DNA from: Devosia sp.
GTDB taxonomy: Bacteria; Pseudomonadota; Alphaproteobacteria; Rhizobiales; Devosiaceae
Direction of reading: 5' to 3'
Assembly (NCBI GenBank): GCA_016793415.1
Contig: JAEUMC010001005.1
Coordinates: 1 to 6,947, forward strand
Length of the DNA stretch: 6,947 nucleotides
Shown: piece after piece, positions 1 through 5,320 of the stretch
Position numbering within the stretch: the stretch's first letter is position 1
Layout: every line of letters starts with the position of its first letter
Notes under the pieces: generated by a model
Databases searched by the model: none
The model's input: only the letters and a program-made list of their open reading frames with translations
Told to the model about the DNA's origin: nothing
Position numbers and translations under genes: made by a program

Positions 1-1142
1 TTCAGCGACAACGTGTTGATCATCGGCCGGAAGCGGGTGACGTAGACGTCGATGTCGCCGTGGGTAGCGGCGTCATGCTCGGTGAGCCCGACCGTGCCGA
101 CCTCGGGCTCGGCAAATACCGCCTCGCCGATCAGCGAGTGGTCGACAGCGGTCGGCTTGTCCCCGAACACCGTGTCGGCGAAGGCATGCCCCTCGCGGAT
201 GGCGACCGGGGTCAGCTGCGCGCGGTTGGTGACATCACCAACGGCGTAGATCGATGGCACGTTCGAGCGCGAGTAGGCGTCCACCGCGATGGCGCCATCC
301 TCGTTCAGCTCGACTCCCGCCGCTTCGAGACCCAGGCCCGCCGTGTTGGGTGAGCGGCCGGTTGCAAACATCACCGCGCCGAACGGTGCATCGACGCCAT
401 CGGAGAAACTCACGGTGATGTCCTTGCCGGTCTGGCGCAGGCCGAGGACGTTGGTCTGGTGAATGATCTTGACGCCGCGCGCCTCGAGGCCGGCCTCGAG
501 GCCGACGCGCAGGTCCTCATCGAAGCCGCGCAGCAGCCGGTCACCCCGGTAGACGATGGTGGTATGGACTCCGAGCCCCGAGAAGATCGTCGCGAACTCG
601 GCCGAGATGAAGCCACCGCCCTCGATGAGGATGGAGTGCGGCAGTGCCTCGAGGTGGAACGCCTCGTTCGAGGTGATGCCGAGTTCCTTGCCCGGGATGT
701 CGGGAATGAAGGGGTGGGCGCCGGTGGCAACGAGGATGGTTCCGGCGGTGAGTTCGCGGCCGGATTTCTGCAACCTGACGCTGTTGGGACCGGTGATGGT
801 GGCGCGGTCGCGGATGATCTCGGCGCCCGGCTTTTCGAGCCCGGCGACATAGGCCGCTTCCAGGCGGGCGATTTCCTTGTCCTTGTTGGCGACGAGGGTC
901 GCCCAATTGAAGGTCGGGCTCCCGACGTCCCAGCCGAAGCTGGGCGCGATCTCGAACAGGTCCTTGTAGCGCGAAGCGTAGACGAAGAGCTTCTTGGGCA
1001 CACAGCCGCGGATCACGCAGGTGCCGCCGACCCGATACTCCTCGATAATGGCGACCTTGGCGCCATAGGTCGCGGCGATCCGCGCCGCCCGCACACCGCC
1101 AGAACCGGCGCCGATCACCACCAGATCGTAACTGTCGCTCAT
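1..1142 (-). CDS. gor: Glutathione-disulfide reductase, C-terminus cut by window edge
   Basis: Cytoplasmic FAD enzyme that reduces glutathione disulfide with NADPH. Of the protein, 380 residues are visible; family members have about 450-465, so roughly 80 residues, including the catalytic His-Glu pair of the dimerisation domain, lie beyond base 1. Seen: an N-terminal FAD Rossmann motif GAGSGG (residues 11-16), the redox-active pair C42 and C47 in GGTCVIRGCVPKK, an NADPH-binding GGG with EFA (175-184), Y198-R199-G200 after the second strand (Arg expected for NADPH preference), the second FAD motif IYAVGDV (298-304), LTPVAI (310-315), and the start of the dimer domain with EPEVGTVGLTE. CVIRGC separates this from dihydrolipoamide and mercuric reductases. 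The start is the ATG at 1142, with a weak GGGG 6 bases upstream; an ATG 5 bases earlier is out of frame and stops at once. Odd: Glu174 precedes the NADPH glycines where a small or aliphatic residue is usual. The identification is very secure. Confidence 0.95.
   Translation of the reverse strand, partial: MSDSYDLVVIGAGSGGVRAARIAATYGAKVAIIEEYRVGGTCVIRGCVPKKLFVYASRYKDLFEIAPSFGWDVGSPTFNWATLVANKDKEIARLEAAYVAGLEKPGAEIIRDRATITGPNSVRLQKSGRELTAGTILVATGAHPFIPDIPGKELGITSNEAFHLEALPHSILIEGGGFISAEFATIFSGLGVHTTIVYRGDRLLRGFDEDLRVGLEAGLEARGVKIIHQTNVLGLRQTGKDITVSFSDGVDAPFGAVMFATGRSPNTAGLGLEAAGVELNEDGAIAVDAYSRSNVPSIYAVGDVTNRAQLTPVAIREGHAFADTVFGDKPTAVDHSLIGEAVFAEPEVGTVGLTEHDAATHGDIDVYVTRFRPMINTLSL
481..502. repeat. 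22-bp perfect palindrome inside gor
   Basis: The two halves are exact reverse complements around a central GGCC, and each contains CTCGAG. In the gor reading frame the sequence encodes the repeated peptide GLEAGLEA (residues 214-221) with the same codons used twice, which is enough to explain the symmetry. The frame is intact across it. It is probably a coding coincidence, not a binding site. Confidence 0.6.
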
Positions 1143-1156
1143 CGCATACCCCGAAC

Positions 1157-1185
1157 AAAAAACGGCCCCGCGCGATGGCGGGGCC
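1157..1185 (-). terminator. Intrinsic terminator after the DUF2059 gene
   Basis: Read on the minus strand this is GGCCCCGC, a 6-base loop, GCGGGGCC, one G, then six T. The 8-bp stem is all G-C and perfect. It begins 24 bases after the DUF2059 stop codon, as expected for the end of the rpiA-DUF2059 transcript. Its T-tract ends only 14 bases before the gor ATG, so gor needs either its own promoter or read-through. Confidence 0.85.
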
Positions 1186-1209
1186 TCAAAGCAGATAGGG
1201 TGCCTGGGC

Positions 1210-1749
1210 TCAGGTTTCGATACCCTTGGCCTTCAGTTCGGCGCGGACGGCGGTAAAGAACTCGGTGTTCAGGTTGCCGACGAAGACGTCCATGATGCGG
1301 TTGATGGTGCCGCTCATCGCCGAGTTCGACTTGGCCAGCTTGGTGCCGGTGGGGGTGGAATAGAAATCGACGATCTGCTGCAGCTCTTCCTGGGTGAAAG
1401 AGAGCGCATAGACGCGCGCAAACTGGTCGAACAGTTCGCCCTTGCGTCCCTTGTAGGTGGAGATCACCTTCTCGATCGCTTCGTTGAGCGGGGTGGCGAT
1501 TTCCGGGTTCTGCGGCAGCAACTGCTTGTAGGTGTTGATGCCAGCCTGCACGACAGTGGCCTCGTAGAGGCCGGCCGTGTCGGTCAGGTCGATGTACTTG
1601 CGCGCCAGCGCCAGGTGCTCGGGCGAAATTTCGGATGCTTCCTGGCTCATCGCGGGCAACGCCACGAAGCTCGACAGGATCAGCGACAGCAATGCGGCGA
1701 CAAGCATCGGCGCGCGTTTGAAGGTGGACGTCATCAGCTTGGTGCCCAT
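1210..1749 (-). CDS. Exported DUF2059 domain protein
   Basis: Predicted periplasmic protein of 179 residues and unknown biochemical function. Seen: a signal peptide with basic residues (K4, K11, R12), a hydrophobic core at about 14-31, and a likely cleavage site after AMS (33-35). The mature part, of about 144 residues, is predicted mostly helical. Near the C-terminus, FTQEELQQIVDFYSTPTGTKL (118-138) is the hallmark of DUF2059, in which a helix is followed by FY-x-(S/T)P-x-G. The start at 1749 has AGGGGA about 12 bases upstream, which is rather long; the in-frame ATG at 1734 (MTSTFKR) is an alternative that keeps the signal peptide. It lies 40 bases after rpiA on the same strand and is probably cotranscribed with it; a terminator follows. 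From memory, a DUF2059 gene between rpiA and gor recurs in Rhizobiales. No catalytic residues are known for the family, so I assign no function. Confidence 0.9.
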   Translation of the reverse strand: MGTKLMTSTFKRAPMLVAALLSLILSSFVALPAMSQEASEISPEHLALARKYIDLTDTAGLYEATVVQAGINTYKQLLPQNPEIATPLNEAIEKVISTYKGRKGELFDQFARVYALSFTQEELQQIVDFYSTPTGTKLAKSNSAMSGTINRIMDVFVGNLNTEFFTAVRAELKAKGIET

Positions 1750-1789
1750 CTGGTTGTGTTTCCCCTATTAGCCTCTATCCGAGCGGCAT

Positions 1790-2482
1790 TCAGCCGTCCA
1801 GAACGTCGACACCCGCCGGACCGGCCACGTAAGCCCGCCGGCAAAGCCCGATGAACAGGCCATGCTCGACCACGCCCGGGATGTCGGCCAAGGCTTTCGC
1901 CAGCGCTTCTGGCTGAGGAATACGGCCAAAAAAAGCGTCGAGAATGGCGTGTCCACCGTCGGTGACGAACGGCGTTCCGTCAGCCTTCAGGCGGCGGCGC
2001 AGCGCGCCTTCGGCGTTGAAATCGGCCATCACCGCGCCGACCGCCGCGGTCGTGGCGCCCAGACCAAAGTGATTGACCTCGATGGGCAGCGGGAAGCGTC
2101 CGAGCATTTCGACCCGCTTGCTCTGGTCGGCGATGACGATCATCCGCCTGGAGGCGGCTGCGACGATCTTCTCGCGCAGCAGGGCACCGCCGCCGCCCTT
2201 GATCAAGGCGAGACCGGGGCCGAGTTCATCGGCACCATCGACGGTGAGATCGAGTTCGGGAGTGCTCTCGAGATCGGTGAGCGGAATGCCGAGGCTCCTG
2301 GCCTGCGCCGCGGTGACTTCCGACGTGGGGATACAGACCACGTCGAGCCCGTCCTGGACGGCGCGGCCGACGATGTCGACGAAGTGCTTGGCAGTCGACC
2401 CGGTGCCGAGCCCCAGCCGCATGCCGCTCTTCACCTCCGCCATCGCCGCCTCGGCGGCACGGTATTTCTGATCGTCGCTCAT
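1790..2482 (-). CDS. rpiA: Ribose-5-phosphate isomerase A
   Basis: Interconverts ribose 5-phosphate and ribulose 5-phosphate in the non-oxidative pentose phosphate pathway; cytoplasmic and cofactor-free. The product has 230 residues, the usual RpiA length. Seen: the phosphate-binding loop GLGTGSTA (24-31), TSEVTAAQA (53-61), TVDGADE (80-86) with D82 and D85, K95 in [12 protein letters not shown] with catalytic base E104 nine residues later, ADQSK (118-122), PLPIEV (131-136), TDGGHAILD (174-182) and [10 protein letters not shown] (201-210). All residues matching the E. coli active site (D81, D84, K94, E103) are present. The start is the ATG at 2482, preceded by a strong AAAGGGGAGGG; an in-frame GTG at 2521 would add 13 residues, but it lies upstream of that ribosome site and between the predicted promoter elements. 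It is probably first in a transcript with the DUF2059 gene 40 bases downstream. Confidence 0.97.
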   Translation of the reverse strand: MSDDQKYRAAEAAMAEVKSGMRLGLGTGSTAKHFVDIVGRAVQDGLDVVCIPTSEVTAAQARSLGIPLTDLESTPELDLTVDGADELGPGLALIKGGGGALLREKIVAAASRRMIVIADQSKRVEMLGRFPLPIEVNHFGLGATTAAVGAVMADFNAEGALRRRLKADGTPFVTDGGHAILDAFFGRIPQPEALAKALADIPGVVEHGLFIGLCRRAYVAGPAGVDVLDG

Positions 2483-2489
2483 GGCGCGG

Positions 2490-2500
2490 CCCTCCCCTTT
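2490..2500 (-). promoter_or_regulatory. rpiA ribosome binding site
   Basis: On the minus strand AAAGGGGAGGG ends 7 bases before the ATG at 2482. This purine-rich site fixes that ATG as the start and excludes the in-frame GTG at 2521. Confidence 0.8.
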
Positions 2501-2505
2501 GGGCC

Positions 2506-2534
2506 GACCTAAGAGAGGCACGAAGCCCTGTCAA
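2506..2534 (-). promoter_or_regulatory. Candidate sigma-70-type promoter of rpiA
   Basis: On the minus strand a perfect TTGACA (-35, bases 2529-2534) is followed after 17 bases by TAGGTC (-10, bases 2506-2511). The -10 matches the E. coli consensus poorly; relaxed -10 elements are common in alphaproteobacteria. Transcription would begin near 2499, giving a leader of only about 17 bases made up almost entirely of the ribosome binding site. Inferred from sequence only. Confidence 0.55.
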
Positions 2535-2698
2535 CCTAGCCTTTTCACGCAGAGGTGAATGGAAATGTCACATCGAGGCAACACATTGTGGCCGTGGTGT
2601 TCTGAGTTTGTCCGAATCGTGGCATGGGCCGTTCACTGCCTGTTAGGAACAGTTTATCAACCATCCGAGACTGGCTCTGAATCAGGGTCGATTACGTC
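2535..2698. other. Divergent intergenic region between rpiA and the L,D-transpeptidase gene
   Basis: There is no credible gene here, and in-frame stops close the transpeptidase reading frame at 2678-2680. The region should hold the plus-strand promoter, but no convincing -35/-10 pair stands out; TTCACT (2632-2637) with TTATCA (2654-2659) at 16-base spacing is a weak candidate. It also contains GAATC at 2614-2618 and 2679-2683 (both fit GANTC, the CcrM methylation site), the short palindrome CACATTGTG (2582-2590) and the inverted repeat at 2640-2652. Confidence 0.5.
2640..2652. repeat. Short inverted repeat CTGTTAGGAACAG, possible operator
   Basis: Two perfect 5-base arms, CTGTT and AACAG, flank a 3-base centre about 60 bases upstream of the L,D-transpeptidase start. 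The position suits a regulator site near its promoter, but so short a palindrome can arise by chance and I cannot assign a binding protein. Confidence 0.3.
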
Positions 2699-2699
2699 A

Positions 2700-2704
2700 A
2701 GAGG
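2700..2704 (+). promoter_or_regulatory. Ribosome binding site that selects a TTG start
   Basis: AGAGG lies 6 bases before the TTG at 2711. No ATG or GTG occurs in that frame between the upstream stop (2678-2680) and the signal peptide, so this site together with the intact signal peptide decides the TTG start. Confidence 0.7.
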
Positions 2705-2710
2705 CGCAGT

Positions 2711-3316
2711 TTGAAGAAAATCTCCAAGACCAAGATAGTGGTCGCCGCTCTTTTGTCGGCGATCCTGTCACTGTCGTTGGCCGCTCCGGCCACGGCAGCA
2801 AAGCGTGTCTACGATCCCGTCACCGACACCTGGTCGGATGCGGGCGCGGTCAAGGCCGGCTCGCGGCGCGGCAGCGCCATCGCCAAGCAGATCGTCGACT
2901 ACGACACCAAGTTCAAGCCGGGCACGATCGTCGTCGAGACGTCGGAGCGCCGCCTGTACCTGGTGCTCGCCGACGGCAAGGCGATGAAGTACGGCATCGG
3001 CGTCGGCCGTGACGGCTTCCGCTGGTCGGGCCAGCACCGGATTACCCGCGTGGCCGAGTGGCCGGGTTGGACGCCGCCGGCGCAGATGCGCAAGCGCGTC
3101 CCGGATCTGCCGGCGTACATGCCCGGCGGCCCGGATAATCCGCTTGGCGCCCGCGCCCTCTATATCGGCTCGACACTGTACCGCATTCACGGCACGTCAG
3201 AGCCGTGGACGATCGGCCAGGCCGTGTCGTCGGGCTGCATCCGGCTCACCAACGAGGACGTTACCGACCTCTACGAGCGAGTGAAGGTCGGCGCCCTGGT
3301 GGTTGTTCACCAGTAA
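2711..3316 (+). CDS. Exported L,D-transpeptidase (YkuD/ErfK family)
   Basis: Periplasmic cysteine transpeptidase of 201 residues. The family forms 3-3 peptidoglycan crosslinks or attaches proteins to diaminopimelate; in Rhizobiales such enzymes support polar growth and tether outer-membrane beta-barrels to peptidoglycan. Seen: a signal peptide with KKISKTK, a hydrophobic core at 9-25, and a probable cleavage site after ATAA (residue 30); a linker with VYDPVTDTW; and a YkuD domain from about 70 to 200, starting PGTIVVETSERRLYLVL. The catalytic motif is complete, with H160 in IHGT and SSGCIRL with nucleophile C176, followed by NEDVTDLY. No LysM or other peptidoglycan-binding domain is present. 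The start codon is TTG. Its own terminator follows, and rpiA is divergent, so it is probably monocistronic. The exact reaction (crosslinking or protein anchoring) cannot be told from sequence. Confidence 0.93.
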   Translation: MKKISKTKIVVAALLSAILSLSLAAPATAAKRVYDPVTDTWSDAGAVKAGSRRGSAIAKQIVDYDTKFKPGTIVVETSERRLYLVLADGKAMKYGIGVGRDGFRWSGQHRITRVAEWPGWTPPAQMRKRVPDLPAYMPGGPDNPLGARALYIGSTLYRIHGTSEPWTIGQAVSSGCIRLTNEDVTDLYERVKVGALVVVHQ

Positions 3317-3337
3317 GGCCGAGCACTGCGAATCCGG

Positions 3338-3374
3338 AAGGGCTGGCTCCACGGAGCCGGCCCTTTCTTGTTTT
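3338..3374 (+). terminator. Intrinsic terminator after the L,D-transpeptidase gene
   Basis: The arms AAGGGCTGGCTC (3338-3349) and GAGCCGGCCCTT (3354-3365) pair over 12 bp with a single G-U wobble and a 4-base loop, followed by the T-rich TCTTGTTTT. It starts 22 bases after the TAA stop. Its T-rich tail runs into the candidate moaA -35 element. Confidence 0.88.
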
Positions 3375-3401
3375 GATGTCCGGGCCAGTGTGCGGTAAAA
3401 A
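3373..3401 (+). promoter_or_regulatory. Candidate moaA promoter placed for a leaderless mRNA
   Basis: TTGATG (3373-3378) and TAAAAA (3396-3401) each match 4 of 6 consensus bases and are 17 bases apart. Only 5 bases separate the -10 end from the ATG at 3407, so transcription would start at or within a base or two of the ATG. No other in-frame start exists upstream before the stop at 3374-3376. Inference from sequence only. Confidence 0.45.
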
Positions 3402-3406
3402 GGGGA

Positions 3407-4447
3407 ATGTCCCTGACGCTTCTCGAACAGCCGAACCTCGCGCCGACAGGTGCGGAGCGCCCGCTCATCGATCGCTACGGCCGGCGCATCACCTACCTGC
3501 GCGTGTCGGTGACCGATCGCTGCGACTTCCGCTGCGTCTACTGCATGTCCGAGCACATGACGTTCCTGCCCAAGAAGGACGTGCTGAGCTTTGAGGAAAT
3601 CGACACCATCGTGAATGCCTTCGTTGCCCGCGGGGTGAAGAAGGTGCGGCTGACCGGCGGCGAACCGTTGGTGCGGCGCGACATCATGGAGCTGGTGGAC
3701 AAGATCGGCGGCCACATCGGGCAAGGGCTCGAGGAGCTGACGCTCACCACCAATGGCAGCCAGTTGCGGCGCCACGCCACCGGGCTCGCCAAGGCGGGCG
3801 TCAGGCGGCTCAACGTGTCGCTCGATACGCTCGACGAACAGCGTTTCGCCGAGATCACCCGGCGCGGGCGCATCGGCGACGTGCTCGATGGGATCGACGC
3901 GGCGGCGGATGCCGGGCTGAAGATCAAGATCAACATGGTGGCAATGCGCGGCGTCAACGAGGACGAAATCGAGCCGATGCTGCACTGGGCGCATGGCCGC
4001 GGTTTCGGGCTGACGCTGATCGAAGGCATGCCGCTGGGCGAGGTCGGCATCGACCGGGTCGACACCTACCTGCCGCTCAGAGAAATGCGGGAACGGCTCA
4101 AGGCCAAATACACGCTGGAGCCCACCGGACACCGCACCGGCGGTCCGGCGCGGTACGACTATGTGGCCGAAACCAATGGGCTGGTCGGCTTCATCACGCC
4201 GATGAGCCACAATTTCTGCGAGAGCTGCAACCGGGTGCGCCTGACGGCGACGGGCCAACTCTATATGTGCCTGGGGCAGGACGACATGGTGGACCTGAGG
4301 GCGGCGATCCGCGACGGCGGGCCGGAAGCGCTGGACGTGGCGCTCGACCGGGCGATGCTCCTGAAGCCCAAGGGGCACGACTTCGTACTCGATCGCGACC
4401 ATACTGCGCCGGCGTTGAGCCGGCATATGAGCGTGACCGGCGGCTGA
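3407..4447 (+). CDS. moaA: GTP 3',8-cyclase MoaA (molybdenum cofactor synthesis)
   Basis: Radical SAM enzyme that, with MoaC, converts GTP to cyclic pyranopterin monophosphate, the first step of molybdenum cofactor synthesis. The product has 346 residues, a normal length. Seen: the radical SAM cluster C39-x3-C43-x2-C46 in [18 protein letters not shown] (82-87) of the SAM site, LTTNGS (113-118), LNVSLDTLD (135-143), the C-terminal substrate-side cluster C271-x2-C274-x13-C288 in [12 protein letters not shown] and MCLGQDD, and the terminal Gly-Gly (345-346) needed for activity. Everything needed for catalysis is there. The start is the only possible ATG; the AGGGGA lies directly against it, too close for normal ribosome binding, so translation may be leaderless. 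No other moa or moe gene is visible, and the roughly 90-base gap upstream is too short for a molybdenum cofactor riboswitch plus promoter. The downstream SDR gene converges on it. Confidence 0.96.
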   Translation: MSLTLLEQPNLAPTGAERPLIDRYGRRITYLRVSVTDRCDFRCVYCMSEHMTFLPKKDVLSFEEIDTIVNAFVARGVKKVRLTGGEPLVRRDIMELVDKIGGHIGQGLEELTLTTNGSQLRRHATGLAKAGVRRLNVSLDTLDEQRFAEITRRGRIGDVLDGIDAAADAGLKIKINMVAMRGVNEDEIEPMLHWAHGRGFGLTLIEGMPLGEVGIDRVDTYLPLREMRERLKAKYTLEPTGHRTGGPARYDYVAETNGLVGFITPMSHNFCESCNRVRLTATGQLYMCLGQDDMVDLRAAIRDGGPEALDVALDRAMLLKPKGHDFVLDRDHTAPALSRHMSVTGG

Positions 4448-4496
4448 CAGTGGGTTCCTGAAACGCCGGTGGTTGCCGCATCGGAGCCTGTGCGTC
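4448..4496. other. Convergent gap between moaA and the SDR gene
   Basis: These 49 bases separate the two stop codons. ACCGGCG (4436-4442, in the moaA end) and CGCCGGT (4464-4470) could pair across 21 bases, but no T-tract follows on either strand, so I see no convincing intrinsic terminator. Rho-dependent or shared termination is possible. Confidence 0.35.
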
Positions 4497-5264
4497 CTAC
4501 CGAACCGTGTACCCCCCATCCACCACCAGCACCTCGCCGGTCACATATCCCGACGCCGGCGAGCACAAGTACAGCGCTGCGGCGCCGATATCGATAGCCG
4601 ACCCCGGGCGCTTCATCGGCGTCATGTCGCGCCAGACCGGACCCCAGACCGGGTCGGAGAGGCCGCCATTGGTCATGTCGGTGGTGATGTAGCCGGGGGC
4701 GATGGCGTTCACGCGGATGCCGTCCTCGGCATAGTCCGAGGCAAGGCTCTTGGTCAGCATATGCACGGCAGCCTTGGATGCGTTGTAAGCGGCCTGCGGC
4801 TGCGGGATGTTGGAGATGAGGCCGGAGATCGAGCCGATATTGAGCATCACCCCGCTCTTTTGCGCCCGCATCGGACCAAGCGCCGCCTGGCAGGCTCGGA
4901 ACACGCTATCGAGATTGATGTCCATCAGCCGGCGATACTGTTCCTCGGGAAAGCTGTGGGTCTCGCCGTGCTGGGCGACACCGGCGTTGTTGACGAGGAT
5001 ATCGAGCTTGCCGCCACCGAGTTTCACTGCCTCGGCGATCAATTGGGCCGGCACCGCCGGGTCCTGCACGTCGCCCTGCAGGTAGTCGACCCGCCGCCCC
5101 AGATCCTTGAAGTGCTTGACCACCTCGGGTTTGGGTACCTTGGAGGACAAGATGACGTGGGCGCCGGCATCGCTCAGCGCTTCGACGATCCCGAGGCCGA
5201 TGCCGCGGGTGGCGCCGGTGACCAGCGCGACTTTGCCGTCCAGACGAAACAGATCGAAGATCAT
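4497..5264 (-). CDS. Short-chain dehydrogenase/reductase (SDR), substrate unknown
   Basis: Classical SDR of 255 residues, cytoplasmic, oxidising an alcohol or reducing a ketone with NAD(P). Seen: cofactor motif TGATRGIG (16-23), D65 in GDV, NNAG (92-95), N117 in INLDS, catalytic S145 in NIGSISG, Y160 and K164 in YNASK, PGYITTDM (190-197), and a C-terminal VTGEVLVVDGGY. The full Asn-Ser-Tyr-Lys tetrad is present. R20 in the glycine loop and K42 after the second strand mildly favour NADP(H). The start is the ATG at 5264 with TGGAGAA 8 bases upstream; the frame stays open much further up, but that part overlaps the GMC gene in another frame and has no SDR character. It lies 56 bases downstream of the GMC gene on the same strand and probably shares its transcript. 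It resembles FabG and gluconate 5-dehydrogenase alike, but a lone copy beside an oxidoreductase argues against the main FabG. Confidence 0.92.
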   Translation of the reverse strand: MIFDLFRLDGKVALVTGATRGIGLGIVEALSDAGAHVILSSKVPKPEVVKHFKDLGRRVDYLQGDVQDPAVPAQLIAEAVKLGGGKLDILVNNAGVAQHGETHSFPEEQYRRLMDINLDSVFRACQAALGPMRAQKSGVMLNIGSISGLISNIPQPQAAYNASKAAVHMLTKSLASDYAEDGIRVNAIAPGYITTDMTNGGLSDPVWGPVWRDMTPMKRPGSAIDIGAAALYLCSPASGYVTGEVLVVDGGYTVR

Positions 5265-5281
5265 CGTGCTTTCTCCAGGGC

Positions 5282-5306
5282 GTGGTCGGAGAGCTCCTCC
5301 GACCAC
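5282..5306 (-). other. Perfect 10-bp intercistronic hairpin between the GMC and SDR genes
   Basis: The arms GTGGTCGGAG and CTCCGACCAC pair perfectly around a 5-base loop. Neither strand has a T-tract after it, so it is unlikely to be an intrinsic terminator. It lies 14 bases after the GMC stop codon and ends about 5 bases before the SDR ribosome binding site, where a processing or mRNA-stabilising hairpin, or one that modulates translation of the second gene, would be placed. Confidence 0.65.
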
Positions 5307-5320
5307 CAGACAAATCAGAC

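Noticed and set aside
410..1003. Minus-strand open frame rich in Ser, Arg and Pro within gor
   Set aside because: This is a frame-shifted reading of gor, which is intact in its own frame over the same bases.
459..1256. Open frame of 265 codons on the plus strand opposite gor and running into the DUF2059 gene
   Set aside because: It is a shadow of gor; its composition is low-complexity acidic/Gly/Arg and it crosses the terminator and two real genes.
1862..2512. Open frame of 216 codons on the plus strand opposite rpiA
   Set aside because: It is antisense to a complete rpiA and has no family features.
2620..2636. Sigma-54-like TGGCAT near 2620 upstream of the transpeptidase
   Set aside because: The required GC of the -12 element, ten bases after the -24 GG, is TC here, so the match fails.
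2646..2672. GGAAC at 2646-2650 as the -35 of an EcfG (general stress) promoter for the transpeptidase
   Set aside because: No CGTT-like -10 occurs 16-17 bases downstream; the bases there are GAGACT.
2711..3316. SSGC in place of SHGC in the L,D-transpeptidase active site as an anomaly
   Set aside because: Ser before GC in this position is common in alphaproteobacterial members, and the catalytic His and Cys are both present.
3197..4519. Open frame of 440 codons on the minus strand opposite moaA
   Set aside because: It lies wholly antisense to moaA and the transpeptidase end, has a His/Arg/Pro-rich composition typical of antisense frames in GC-rich genes, and shows no domain. moaA is unmistakable on the other strand.
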